From Microbacterium proteolyticum (GTDB lineage: Bacteria; Actinomycetota; Actinomycetes; Actinomycetales; Microbacteriaceae), in the NCBI RefSeq assembly GCF_029639405.1, contig NZ_CP121274.1, positions 3,534,001-3,598,000 on the forward strand: DNA of 64,000 nucleotides, given 5' to 3'. Below are positions 33,021-41,356 of this stretch, piece by piece (positions within the stretch are counted from its first letter, which is position 1; every line of letters begins with the position of its first letter). The notes under the pieces were generated by a model, which worked only from the letters and a program-made list of their open reading frames with translations, did no database searches and had not been told where the DNA came from. The position numbers and the translations under genes are program-made.

Positions 33021-34004
33021 TCAGTATCCGGTGGCGTACTGCAGCTGCTCGAGGATCGGGACGATCGCGCTGAACAGCGCCACGATCCAGATCGATACGG
33101 CGATGATCGTCACCAGCGTCACCGCGATCCATCCCCAGACCGGAGCGAGACCCTTACCGGTCTGGCGCCGCAGGATGACCGCGCGTCCGATGACGTACAC
33201 ACCGACGCTGGAGATGACGAGGACGGTGAAACTCCACGCCCAGTGGAAGGGCTTCTGGATGCCGCGGGCGCGCAGCTGACGCCAGTCCAGGAACGCGAAC
33301 AGCACCGTCAGGGCGACGATGATGAGGCTGAAGATGGACGTTCCGGCCGTCACCGCCAGGGACGACGACGCCAGGTAGGGGGCCTGCTCGGGGTAGGCCG
33401 AGGCGTAGACGGACTCCTGGACGTAGGTCTGCCAGTCGAAGAGGAACAGCGTCGACACGGACAGCAGCGGAAGCGCGACGGCGAGCCAGATCCAGACCGT
33501 GTTCGTCGAGACGTCGGCGCGAGCGGGCGCGGCGGCCGCGGGGGCTGCGGGAGCCGTCGGGTAGCCGGGAGCGACCGGGGCACCGGGCCCCGTCGGTGTT
33601 GCCGCGCCGGGCTGAGCCGGGGCGCCGGGGTAGGCGGGGGCACCGGGATAGGCGGGAGCTGCGGCGCCTGCGGAGACGGGGGGCGTCGGCGGGACGGGCG
33701 GGGCCACCGGCGGGACGGGCGGGGTGTCCGCGGCCTGCGCCTCGGGCGCGGCCTCGGGGGCGGCGACCGCGGGGGCATCGACCTCGGGCGCAGTCTCGGG
33801 GGCGGCGGGGGCATCGACCGCGGGCGCAGTCTCGGGGGCTGCGGCCGGCGCGGCGGGGGCGGACTCCGGTGCGTCCGGAGCCACGGGAGCCTCGGCCGGG
33901 GGCCGCACGTCGTCGGTCCACGCCGTGCCGTTCCACCGGCGAAGTCCGCCGCTTCCCGCCGGGTCGGGGTACCAGCCGTCGGGCGGAGTGGGCGTGTCGG
34001 TCAT
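33021..34004 (-). CDS. DUF2510 membrane protein with Pro/Ala-rich linker
   Basis: 327 residues. The N-terminus carries a DUF2510 motif (PPDGWYPDPAGSGGLRRWNGT, about residues 7-27, with the W-Y-D-P...R-W-D/N-G pattern). A low-complexity Pro/Ala/Glu linker with near-repeats of APETAPAVDAP follows to about residue 155, then four hydrophobic helices. DUF2510 is a short module common on actinobacterial membrane proteins; its role is unknown. GGGGGAA upstream of the ATG at 34004 sets the start. Monocistronic. Confidence 0.85.
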   Translation of the reverse strand: MTDTPTPPDGWYPDPAGSGGLRRWNGTAWTDDVRPPAEAPVAPDAPESAPAAPAAAPETAPAVDAPAAPETAPEVDAPAVAAPEAAPEAQAADTPPVPPVAPPVPPTPPVSAGAAAPAYPGAPAYPGAPAQPGAATPTGPGAPVAPGYPTAPAAPAAAAPARADVSTNTVWIWLAVALPLLSVSTLFLFDWQTYVQESVYASAYPEQAPYLASSSLAVTAGTSIFSLIIVALTVLFAFLDWRQLRARGIQKPFHWAWSFTVLVISSVGVYVIGRAVILRRQTGKGLAPVWGWIAVTLVTIIAVSIWIVALFSAIVPILEQLQYATGY

Positions 34005-34068
34005 GTCGTTCCCCCTGTGATGCGTCGGCATGGCGTGAATTCCCCGAGTCTAGTGAAGGCCTCCGTCC

Positions 34069-37000
34069 TCACCGGAAGTCCCGGGAGGCGTGCGACACAC
34101 CCACGCGGAGATCCGTGAATCCGTCGGCGACCACGTTCGTGACCCCCTCGACCGATCTCTCGAGCATGCCCCGCACGATGAGCGCGGGCGATTCCCGCAC
34201 GATCCGTCGATACCGGTTCCACACCCCCACCGAGCACACGATGTTCATGAGGCCGTGCTCGTCCTCGAGGTTGAGGAACGTGATCCCGGATGCCGTCGCC
34301 GGCCGTTGCCGATGCGTGACGAGTCCCGCCACCTCGACGCGGCGGTCGGTCTCGGCCGACCGCAGTTCGCGCGAGGTGAGCACACCGCGGGCGTCGAGGG
34401 CGGAACGGAAATGCGTGAGCGGATGGTCGTCGGTGGAGAGTCCCGTGGCCCACAGGTCGGCGGCGAGCACCTCGTAGCTCGACGGGTCGGTGAACAACGG
34501 CGGCTGCACGAACGCCACCGAGTCCGGCAGGAACTCGGGCCGGTCCTGCGCCGCCGACCCCGACAGCCAGATCGCCTCGCGTCGCGAGTGCCCGAGGCAT
34601 TCGAACGCCCCGGCGGTGGCGAGTGCCTCGAGTTGGGCGGTGACGAGGCCCGTCCGGCGCACCAGATCACGCAGATCGCGGTACGCACCGCCGCTCTCGC
34701 GTTCGGCGACGATGCGTTCGGCGAGCTTCACCCCGATGCCGGTGACACCGGCGAGCCCCATCCGCACCGCGAACGCCCCGTCCCGCCGGTGCGCCTCGGT
34801 CTCGTCGGGAGCCGAGCGGTCGAAATCCCCCGTCGGGGGCTGGTCGGCGCACGCGCACGCGTCGAGTCCGGTCGCGGGGCGGTGGCGATCGCCATCCGGT
34901 CCCCCGGTCTCGTCGTCGAGCGGCTCGAGGCCGGCTTCGACCCCCGACCGCAGCAGGTCGGGGCGACGCACCCGCACCCCGTGGCGGCGGGCGTCGGCGG
35001 TCAGCGTCGCGGGCGAGTAGAACCCCATCGGCTGCGCACGCAGCAGCCCCGCGAGGAACGCCGCCGGATAGTGCAGCTTGATCCACGAGCTGGCGTAGAC
35101 CAGCAGGGCGAACGAGAGCGAGTGCGACTCGGCGAACCCGAAGTTCGCGAACGCCTGGATCTTCGCGTACAGCTCGTCGGCGACCGCGCCGACGAGGTTG
35201 TTCTCGGCCATGCCGGCGTAGAGCTTCTCGCGCAGCGAATCGATGCGCTCGAGCCCGCGTTTCGACCCCATCGCACGCCGCAGCAGGTCGGCATCCTCGG
35301 CGGAGCAGTTGCCCACCGCGACAGCCATCTGCATGAGCTGTTCCTGGAACACCGGGACGCCCATCGTCCGTTCGAGCACCGGACGCAGCCTCTCGTGCAC
35401 GTAGGTGATCGGCTCCTGCCCGAGCTTGCGGCGCACGAAGGGGTGCACGGCACCGCCCTGGATGGGCCCTGGGCGGATCAGGGCGATCTGCACCACGAGG
35501 TCGTAGAAGCGCCGGGGCTGCAGACGCGGCAACAGCCCCATCTGCGCGCGGGACTCCACCTGGAACACCCCGATCGAGTCGGCGCGGCACAGCATGTCGT
35601 AGACCGCTTTCTCTTCCTTCGGCAGCGTCGACAGCTCCCAGTGCTCGCCCGTGGCATCCCGGATCAGGTCGAAGCAGTACTGCAGCGCCGCGAGCATGCC
35701 GAGCCCCAGCAGGTCGAACTTCACCAGCCCCATCCAGGCGGCGTCGTCCTTGTCCCACTGGATCACGGTGCGGTTGTCCATGCGGGCGTGCTCGATGGGT
35801 ACGACCTCGCCGACGGGCCGGTCGGTGAGCACCATGCCGCCGGAATGGATGCCGAGATGCCGCGGCGCCTTCAGCAGCTCGGCCGCGAACTCGATGACCT
35901 CGTCGGGGATGTCGTGATCGGCGCCGGTCTCGAGCGTCGCCCCCCACCGTTCGACCTGTTTCGACCAGGCGTCCTGCTGGCCCGGGGAATGCCCCAGGGC
36001 GCGGGCCATGTCGCGCACGGCGTTCTTGGGTCGGTATTGGATGACGTTGGCGACCTGCGCCGCGCGGTCGCGGCCGTAGGTCTCGTACACCCACTGGATG
36101 ATCTCTTCGCGACGATCGGAGTCGAAGTCGACATCGATGTCGGGCTCTTCGTCGCGCAGGCTCGACAGGAAGCGTTCGAACGGCAGGCGGTAGAAGATCG
36201 AGTCGACTGCGGTGATGTCGAGCAGGTAGCAGACGGCGCTGTTGGCCGCCGATCCCCGCCCCTGGCAGAGGATGCCGCGCCGCCGTGCCTCGGCCACGAT
36301 CCCGTAGACGATGAGGAAATACCCGGGGAAGTCCTTCATCTCGATGACGGCGAGTTCGCGCTCGATGCGATCGCGATCGTCGGCGGAGAGGTGGGGATAC
36401 TTCCGCGGTACGGCCTCCCACACCAGGTGCCGCAGCCACGACATCGGCGTGTGCCCCTCGGGCACGGTCTGCTTCGGAAGCGCAGGCTTGGCTCGCCGCA
36501 GCGGGAAGGCGAGCTCGTCGGCGAGCGAGACGGTCCGCGCCACCGCTCCCGGGTAGCGCGCGAACCGCGCGGCCATCTCGGCCCCCGAGCGCAGGTGCGC
36601 CCCGGCGTGCGCGGGCAGCCACCCGTCCAGTTCGTCGAGACTGCGGTTGGCGCGTACGGCGGCGACGGCCGCGGCCAGCAGTTCCTTCTTCGGTGCGGCG
36701 TAGTGGACGTTGTTCGTGGCGAGCACGGGGAGCCCGCGTTCGGCGGCGAGCGCGGCGAGCAGGTCGTTGTGGGCCGAATCCAGCGGAGAGCCGTGGTCCA
36801 TGAGCTCGACGTGCACGGCGGCGGGTCCGAACAGATCGACCAGACGATCGAGCGCGCGAGCGGCTCCGGCCGGACCCTCGGATGCCAGGGCCCGACGCAC
36901 CGCCCCCTTCCGGCATCCGGTGAGGATCGCCCACTGCGGATCCGCGGGGCCGCCGGCGCGTTCGGCCAGATCGGCGAGGTCGTAGACCGGTCGCCCCTTC

Positions 37001-37503
37001 TCTCCGCCGGCGAGCTGGGCGTGCGTGATCGCCGCGGCGAGCCGGTGGTACCCCTCTCCGCCGCGGGCGAGCACGAGCAGATGCGAACCGGTGGGATCGG
37101 GCTGACCGTTCTGCGGCCCCGGGAGCCCGAGCGAGAGCTCGGCGCCGAAGACGGTGCGGACGGTGCGTGCCTCGGCCGCCTCGGCGAACCGGACGATGCC
37201 GTAGAAACCGTCGTGATCGGTGAGCGCGAGCGCGTGGAGACCGAGCTTCTCGGCCTCTTCGACGAGCTCTTCGGGCGAGGACGCCCCGTCGAGGAAGGAG
37301 TACGACGAGTGCGCGTGCAGCTCGGCGTACGGGACGGCGTCGACGGGACGCTCGATGGCGGGGGGAACGTAGGGCCCGCGCTTGTGCGACCACGCGGGGC
37401 TGTCGCCGCCGTCGCCGTTCGCCGGTGTCGAGGCCGGTCGCCGCGTGTCGCTCAGCGCCCGTTCGAGCTCCGACCACTTCACCGGCGGATTATGGAAGCC
37501 CAT
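34069..37503 (-). CDS. dnaE2: Error-prone DNA polymerase III alpha subunit, mutasome type
   Basis: 1144-residue DnaE2/ImuC. Begins MGFHNPPVKWSELERAL, the family start, then a PHP domain (YAELHAHSSYSFLDGAS at about residue 50). The polymerase catalytic acids lie in EPDIDVDFDSDRREE (about residue 450), and a C-terminal OB-fold (VAGLVTHRQRP) is present. Carries out translesion synthesis in SOS-induced mutagenesis together with ImuB and ImuA'. GGAGGG precedes the ATG. Last gene of an operon driven from the LexA-controlled promoter at about 39.8 kb; 42 bases separate it from imuB. Confidence 0.97.
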   Translation of the reverse strand: MGFHNPPVKWSELERALSDTRRPASTPANGDGGDSPAWSHKRGPYVPPAIERPVDAVPYAELHAHSSYSFLDGASSPEELVEEAEKLGLHALALTDHDGFYGIVRFAEAAEARTVRTVFGAELSLGLPGPQNGQPDPTGSHLLVLARGGEGYHRLAAAITHAQLAGGEKGRPVYDLADLAERAGGPADPQWAILTGCRKGAVRRALASEGPAGAARALDRLVDLFGPAAVHVELMDHGSPLDSAHNDLLAALAAERGLPVLATNNVHYAAPKKELLAAAVAAVRANRSLDELDGWLPAHAGAHLRSGAEMAARFARYPGAVARTVSLADELAFPLRRAKPALPKQTVPEGHTPMSWLRHLVWEAVPRKYPHLSADDRDRIERELAVIEMKDFPGYFLIVYGIVAEARRRGILCQGRGSAANSAVCYLLDITAVDSIFYRLPFERFLSSLRDEEPDIDVDFDSDRREEIIQWVYETYGRDRAAQVANVIQYRPKNAVRDMARALGHSPGQQDAWSKQVERWGATLETGADHDIPDEVIEFAAELLKAPRHLGIHSGGMVLTDRPVGEVVPIEHARMDNRTVIQWDKDDAAWMGLVKFDLLGLGMLAALQYCFDLIRDATGEHWELSTLPKEEKAVYDMLCRADSIGVFQVESRAQMGLLPRLQPRRFYDLVVQIALIRPGPIQGGAVHPFVRRKLGQEPITYVHERLRPVLERTMGVPVFQEQLMQMAVAVGNCSAEDADLLRRAMGSKRGLERIDSLREKLYAGMAENNLVGAVADELYAKIQAFANFGFAESHSLSFALLVYASSWIKLHYPAAFLAGLLRAQPMGFYSPATLTADARRHGVRVRRPDLLRSGVEAGLEPLDDETGGPDGDRHRPATGLDACACADQPPTGDFDRSAPDETEAHRRDGAFAVRMGLAGVTGIGVKLAERIVAERESGGAYRDLRDLVRRTGLVTAQLEALATAGAFECLGHSRREAIWLSGSAAQDRPEFLPDSVAFVQPPLFTDPSSYEVLAADLWATGLSTDDHPLTHFRSALDARGVLTSRELRSAETDRRVEVAGLVTHRQRPATASGITFLNLEDEHGLMNIVCSVGVWNRYRRIVRESPALIVRGMLERSVEGVTNVVADGFTDLRVGVSHASRDFR

Positions 37504-37545
37504 CAGCCCTCCCCCGTCCGCCGGGTGCGCGCGACCCGGGGTCGG

Positions 37546-39093
37546 TCAGTCATAACGCCCCTCCGCTCGCCATTCGCCCTCTTCGACGACGAGCAGCCAC
37601 GCGCCGCCGTCGGCGTCGACAACCTGGAAGCGGTGGGCGCGGCGCCGGCGCAGGGGATCCCACCCGCGTTCGCTGATCGGCCAGGGCCCCGCCCACTCGC
37701 GGATCCGCACCCGGCGCCCGCCGGCGTCGAGGACCGCCGGCGGGGCGCTCAGCGCGTCCCGCTCCCCCACGGTGACCGACGCCCCCGCGATGTCGGTGAC
37801 CTCGACCAGTCGCGGCTCGGGATACACGGTGGCCGGCAGCGGGTCGGGGAGACTTCCCGGCCAGGGCCGGGCGCGGTCTTTCGCCGTGACCGCGCGGTCC
37901 CCCCACGGCACCAGCACCTGCCGCTCGGCCAGCCAGCGGCCCCCGCCGATGACGGGGGTGACGACGGCGCGGTGCCCGAGCATGGCCTGCACGCGGGAGA
38001 GGGCGTGGTGCACCCGTTCGTCGGGTCCCGCGCCGAAGAGGCCCTTGGCGTGGTGCGCCGCGTCATCCACCGCCTCGGGCTCGATGGACACCCCGGCCAC
38101 ACCGCTGCCGAAGATGCCCCGACCGTCCTCGGCGAGCTGCCAGCGCACGCGGTCGACCACGGCACCGGCGTCGAATGACCCGGGGTGCAGCCAGACGCGT
38201 TCGCTGCGCTCCCCGCGTTCTCCGGAGAGCACCACGCGCAGTTCGGTGCACACCAGGTTCTGCTCCCCCAGGCGCGCGATGAACTCCTCCGCGGCGATGC
38301 GCATGCCGAAGGCGATCTGGTCGGCGAGTTCGAGCGGCGGCTCGAAGGCGACCTCGCGGTGCAGTTCGGGCGGAGGCGTGCGGGGCTGCACCGGTTGGGA
38401 GTCGCGCCCGGACGCGAGGGCGTGGAGTCGCGCCCCGCGCTCGGCGAAACGCTCGCGAACACGCTCGACGGGCATCGCGGCGAACTCGCCCAGGGTGTGC
38501 ACCCCGAGGCGCGCCAGCAGGCTCGCAAGATCGACGTCGTCGAGAGAGGTCACAGGGAGCGGGGCGAGGAACGCAGCCGCCTGGCCGCCGGGCACCACTC
38601 GCACCGGCTCGTCGGCACGGGTGACGCGGGCGGCGTGTTCGGCCGTGAAGACCCCGTCGGCCACACTCGCCCGGGCATCCGCGAACCCCTCGGCCGCCAG
38701 GAGCCGGACGAGCATGCACGCCGCTTCTTCTTCGCCGCCGTAATACCGCGCCGGACCGCGCGCACGAAGGGCGCAGAGTCCGGGACGCACGATCTGCACC
38801 CCCGGGGCGTGTTCCTCCACCAACGCCACCACGGGGGCGAACACACGCGCGTCGCGCACGGGATCGGCCGCGACGACGATGACGGACGGACACAATGCCT
38901 GAGCGTCGCGGCGCCGCTGGCCCCTGCGCACGCCCTGGGCACGCGCCGCGGCGGAGCAGGCCACGACGGTGTTGTTCTCGAACACCGCGAGGGGTGCGTC
39001 GGCCCGCGGAGGTCGAACGGCTTCGCGACGATAGGCCAGGACCGGCCAGTCGGGCAACCACAGGACGAGGCTGCGGGTGGGCTCCTGCATCAT
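37546..39093 (-). CDS. imuB: ImuB: catalytically inactive Y-family polymerase homologue
   Basis: 515-residue ImuB. The N-terminus reads LVLWLPDWPVLAYRREA where an active Y-family polymerase would have a D-x-D metal site, so it is a non-catalytic adaptor, as known for mycobacterial ImuB. The Y-family palm/thumb order remains (LSLASLLARLGVHTLGEFAAMP near residue 210 is the HhH-like region). In mycobacteria ImuB bridges the beta clamp, ImuA' and DnaE2. Two adjacent ATGs overlap the imuA' stop, giving tight translational coupling. Confidence 0.94.
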   Translation of the reverse strand: MMQEPTRSLVLWLPDWPVLAYRREAVRPPRADAPLAVFENNTVVACSAAARAQGVRRGQRRRDAQALCPSVIVVAADPVRDARVFAPVVALVEEHAPGVQIVRPGLCALRARGPARYYGGEEEAACMLVRLLAAEGFADARASVADGVFTAEHAARVTRADEPVRVVPGGQAAAFLAPLPVTSLDDVDLASLLARLGVHTLGEFAAMPVERVRERFAERGARLHALASGRDSQPVQPRTPPPELHREVAFEPPLELADQIAFGMRIAAEEFIARLGEQNLVCTELRVVLSGERGERSERVWLHPGSFDAGAVVDRVRWQLAEDGRGIFGSGVAGVSIEPEAVDDAAHHAKGLFGAGPDERVHHALSRVQAMLGHRAVVTPVIGGGRWLAERQVLVPWGDRAVTAKDRARPWPGSLPDPLPATVYPEPRLVEVTDIAGASVTVGERDALSAPPAVLDAGGRRVRIREWAGPWPISERGWDPLRRRRAHRFQVVDADGGAWLLVVEEGEWRAEGRYD

Positions 39094-39818
39094 CCCGCCA
39101 CCCGCTGCCGGTACTCGGTCCGCTCCCGCGGGAGGAGTCTCTCGGTGGGAGCACCGAGCAGTTCGATCGAGCCGTCGGCCGCGGGCAGCAGCATGCGCGC
39201 CCGCCGAGCCGTGGGCGTGCGCTTGCTGCGGACCGACACCGTGAGCTCACGCCCGGCGAGATAGCCGTGCCCCTCTCCGAGCCCCGCCCACCGCGGATCG
39301 GCGACGTCGATCACGGCCTCCGCCTGCGGCCACGGCCCCTGCACCAGCAGCACGGTGCCGCGATCGCGCAACCGCGCCGCGAGTCGGGTGGCCTCGGCCC
39401 CTCCGCGGGCGGTGTTCGCTCCGGCCGGGGGGCGTACCGCCACGACCGGCAGGACCTCGGCGATCGTGGCCGTGACCGCCAGCCAGCGCGGCCCGGGATC
39501 GGGGATGAAGACCAGCCGATCGAGGTCGAGACCGTACTTCTCGGCGGCTTCGGCGCCCAACTCGGGCATGCCGACGACACCGCACCACGCACCGTCCTGG
39601 GAGGGGCGAGCCATGAGTGCCAGCAGCAGCGACATCGAGCGGGCGATCGCGTACGCCGACCCCGACCGCAGGCCACCGCCGGGAAGCAGCGACGTGAAGG
39701 CGGGGTGCGTCGGCAGCACCGGCGCGTCCAGGCGGCGCCCCTGCATCCGCTCGAGACGATCCCGGAGCGCGTGGATGTCGGGAACGGCCTCCGCCTGGTC
39801 TCGCACGATCGCCCTCAC
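39090..39818 (-). CDS. imuA': ImuA' (SulA/RecA-like mutasome accessory protein)
   Basis: 242-residue ImuA'. A degenerate RecA-like fold is visible (LPGGGLRSGSAYAIARSMSLLLALMARPSQ at about residues 45-75; VVGMPELGAEAAEKYGLDLDRLVFIPDPG). It works with ImuB and DnaE2 in SOS mutagenesis. Two in-frame GTGs are possible: 39824 and 39818. The second is chosen because the -10 TAACCT ends exactly six bases before it; no ribosome-binding site is present. First gene of imuA'-imuB-dnaE2, directly behind a LexA box that overlaps the promoter spacer. Confidence 0.9.
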   Translation of the reverse strand: MRAIVRDQAEAVPDIHALRDRLERMQGRRLDAPVLPTHPAFTSLLPGGGLRSGSAYAIARSMSLLLALMARPSQDGAWCGVVGMPELGAEAAEKYGLDLDRLVFIPDPGPRWLAVTATIAEVLPVVAVRPPAGANTARGGAEATRLAARLRDRGTVLLVQGPWPQAEAVIDVADPRWAGLGEGHGYLAGRELTVSVRSKRTPTARRARMLLPAADGSIELLGAPTERLLPRERTEYRQRVAG

Positions 39819-39824
39819 TCCCAC

Positions 39825-39853
39825 AGGTTAGAACATGTGTTCTACACTCTCAA
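39825..39853 (-). promoter_or_regulatory. Promoter of the imuA'-imuB-dnaE2 operon
   Basis: On the minus strand: -35 TTGAGA (39848-39853), 17-base spacer, -10 TAACCT (39825-39830), then six bases to the GTG at 39818. The LexA box fills the spacer and touches the -10, so LexA binding would block RNA polymerase. Confidence 0.8.
39829..39844. promoter_or_regulatory. LexA/SOS box
   Basis: TAGAACATGTGTTCTA: symmetrical TAGAAC-N4-GTTCTA, agreeing with the actinobacterial SOS box core GAAC-N4-GTTC. It controls the mutasome operon. Confidence 0.9.
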
Positions 39854-39902
39854 TCCCTGTGGTTCGAAGATACGATCACCCTCCGACATCGCCGCGGGCG
39901 GC

Positions 39903-40460
39903 TCAGATCAGGTCGGCGGTCCGCGCGATCCGGGCGAATCCGCCCTGCTGCAGCACCAGCCCGGTCGCGGCCATCAGCTCGGCCGCAGGGCGCGTCACGG
40001 TCCCCAGTCCCGCGATCTCCGCCGACAGATCGAAGGTGCGCGTGGCATCCAGCGCGACGGTCACGTCGTATCCGAGATTGCCCGCCATCCGCGCCGTCGT
40101 CTCCACGCACATGTTCGTCTGGATACCGCAGATGACGAGCTCCCGGATGCCGCGCTCCCCCAGCCACGCGTGCAGATCGGGGTCGCCGTAGAACGCGGAG
40201 TTGACGTTCTTCGTGAGGAACAGAGCCGGCTCGACAGCCGCGACGACGTCGACCAGGGCGTTCCCCGGCGACGCCGGATGCAGCGGAGATCCCTCCGACC
40301 GCGAGTCGTGGCGCACGACGACGACGGGCTCCCCGTCGGCCACCCAGCGCTCCACGAGGGCACCGACGTTGGCCTCGCAGTCCGGATTGGCGGTCGGCCC
40401 CCAGAAATCGAGGTTGTCGAAGCCACGCTGCATGTCGATCACGAGGAGAGCACGAGTCAT
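39903..40460 (-). CDS. Isochorismatase-like cysteine hydrolase
   Basis: 185-residue member of the isochorismatase/nicotinamidase fold. The catalytic triad is visible: Asp in LLVIDMQRGF (D9), Lys in FLTKNVNSAF (about K84) and Cys in GIQTNMCVETTAR (about C117), with the cis-peptide position preceding the Cys. Hydrolyses an amide or vinyl ether of unknown identity; family members include nicotinamidases and N-carbamoyl hydrolases. GGAGG precedes the ATG. Monocistronic, on the same strand as the mutasome operon upstream of its promoter. Confidence 0.92.
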   Translation of the reverse strand: MTRALLVIDMQRGFDNLDFWGPTANPDCEANVGALVERWVADGEPVVVVRHDSRSEGSPLHPASPGNALVDVVAAVEPALFLTKNVNSAFYGDPDLHAWLGERGIRELVICGIQTNMCVETTARMAGNLGYDVTVALDATRTFDLSAEIAGLGTVTRPAAELMAATGLVLQQGGFARIARTADLI

Positions 40461-40517
40461 GCCTCCATCACACCACCGACCGGGATGCCGTGCACAGCCT
40501 CGGGGCAGAGGTGACGC

Positions 40518-41015
40518 CTAGGCCGCCAGCGCCAGGTACGGCTCCCACCGGGGGTCGGACTTGTCGACTCCGCGGACCGTCCAGGACGACCCGTGAGGAG
40601 GCCCCGGAATCAGACGCAGCTCCCACATCATCTCCTGGGGCGTGCGGTCGCCCTTGATGTTGTTGCACCGCAGGCAGCAGGCCACGAGGTTCTCCCACGT
40701 GTCCTTCCCCCCGCGCGAGCGGGGAAGCACGTGGTCGATGGTCGACGCGGCCTTCCCGCAGTAGCCGCAGCGGTGCGCATCGCGACGCAGCACCCCCCGC
40801 CGGGTCACCGGAACGCGACGGGCGCCCGGGACGCGCACGTAGCGCGTGAGGATGATCACCGCGGGGCGATCGTACGTCCCCGCCGCCGCCCAGACGGGAT
40901 CACCGTCCACGCGTTCGACGACGGTGGCCTTCTCGTTCATCACGAGCACGAGGGCCCGCTTGAACGACACGACGGCGAGCGGCTCGTAGCCCGCGTTCAG
41001 CACCAGTGTGCGCAT
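40518..41015 (-). CDS. HNH endonuclease family protein
   Basis: 165-residue HNH protein with the actinobacterial start MRTLVLNAGYEPL. The HNH/zinc module is complete: CGYCGKAASTIDHVLPRSRGG (about residues 93-113, with the first Cys pair and the DH metal site) and LVACCLRCNNIKGDRTP with the second Cys pair. A C-terminal W/P-rich tail follows. The biological role of this very widespread family is unknown; it need not be a restriction enzyme. GAGAGGAAA upstream of the ATG at 41015. An intrinsic terminator and a small ORF precede it on the same strand. Confidence 0.92.
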   Translation of the reverse strand: MRTLVLNAGYEPLAVVSFKRALVLVMNEKATVVERVDGDPVWAAAGTYDRPAVIILTRYVRVPGARRVPVTRRGVLRRDAHRCGYCGKAASTIDHVLPRSRGGKDTWENLVACCLRCNNIKGDRTPQEMMWELRLIPGPPHGSSWTVRGVDKSDPRWEPYLALAA

Positions 41016-41095
41016 TCCGTTTCCTCTCGAATGGCCGAGACGGCTTCTCGGATGTTCGACTCTCGACGGTGGAAGAGGCGCAGGGGCATGAAAAA

Positions 41096-41121
41096 AGGCG
41101 CTGTCTATGCAGACAGCGCCT
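41096..41121 (-). terminator. Intrinsic terminator with T-tract upstream of the HNH gene
   Basis: AGGCGCTGTCT / AGACAGCGCCT, 11 perfect pairs with a four-base loop, followed on the minus strand by six T. It lies between the small ORF at 41105-41218 and the HNH gene, so it either ends a short transcript or attenuates HNH expression. Confidence 0.88.
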
Positions 41122-41218
41122 CGGAAGCCGCGGTGAGGCCGCGGCATCCGCTCACACGATGCCGAAGGACGAGCAGCCCGAGCGCATCCATGGTGCGGAT
41201 GCGAGGCATGGTGTCCAT
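41105..41218 (-). CDS. Small ORF / possible leader peptide overlapping a terminator
   Basis: 37 codons from ATG at 41218 to TAG at 41105. Support: GAAGGGA seven bases before the ATG, and a TAGCCT -10-like hexamer (41253-41258) about 35 bases upstream. The last codons run through the first arm of the intrinsic terminator and the stop lies in its loop, so a translating ribosome would prevent the hairpin. The peptide (MDTMPRIRTMDALGLLVLRH...) has no recognised domain. It could be an attenuator leader for the HNH gene or an independent small protein. Confidence 0.5.
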   Translation of the reverse strand: MDTMPRIRTMDALGLLVLRHRVSGCRGLTAASEALSA

Positions 41219-41252
41219 CAGCGTTCCCTTCGGTTCTCCCGACGTCGCGAAT

Positions 41253-41258
41253 AGGCTA
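41253..41258 (-). promoter_or_regulatory. -10-like hexamer for the small ORF
   Basis: TAGCCT on the minus strand, in the AT-richest part of the gap; predicted start near 41246. No clear -35. Confidence 0.4.
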
Positions 41259-41301
41259 ACCCACCGCGACACGCCCGGGGTCCGCTGCACGGGGAAACGA
41301 C

Positions 41302-41342
41302 AGACGGCGTGTCGGAGAACGATCGTCTCCGGCACGCCGTCT
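41302..41342. terminator. Terminator of the M23 peptidase gene
   Basis: AGACGGCGTGTCGGAGA pairs with TCTCCGGCACGCCGTCT around a seven-base loop, 15 bases after the stop codon. Confidence 0.85.
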
Positions 41343-41356
41343 GAGGACTTCGGTGT

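Noticed and set aside
34090..38178. Long plus-strand open frame opposite dnaE2/imuB
   Set aside because: Low-complexity Arg/Glu/Val translation spanning two real genes on the other strand; typical third-position-GC shadow.
39829..39895. Att site or mobile-element end near the mutasome promoter
   Set aside because: The palindrome is fully explained as a LexA box; no direct repeats or integrase.
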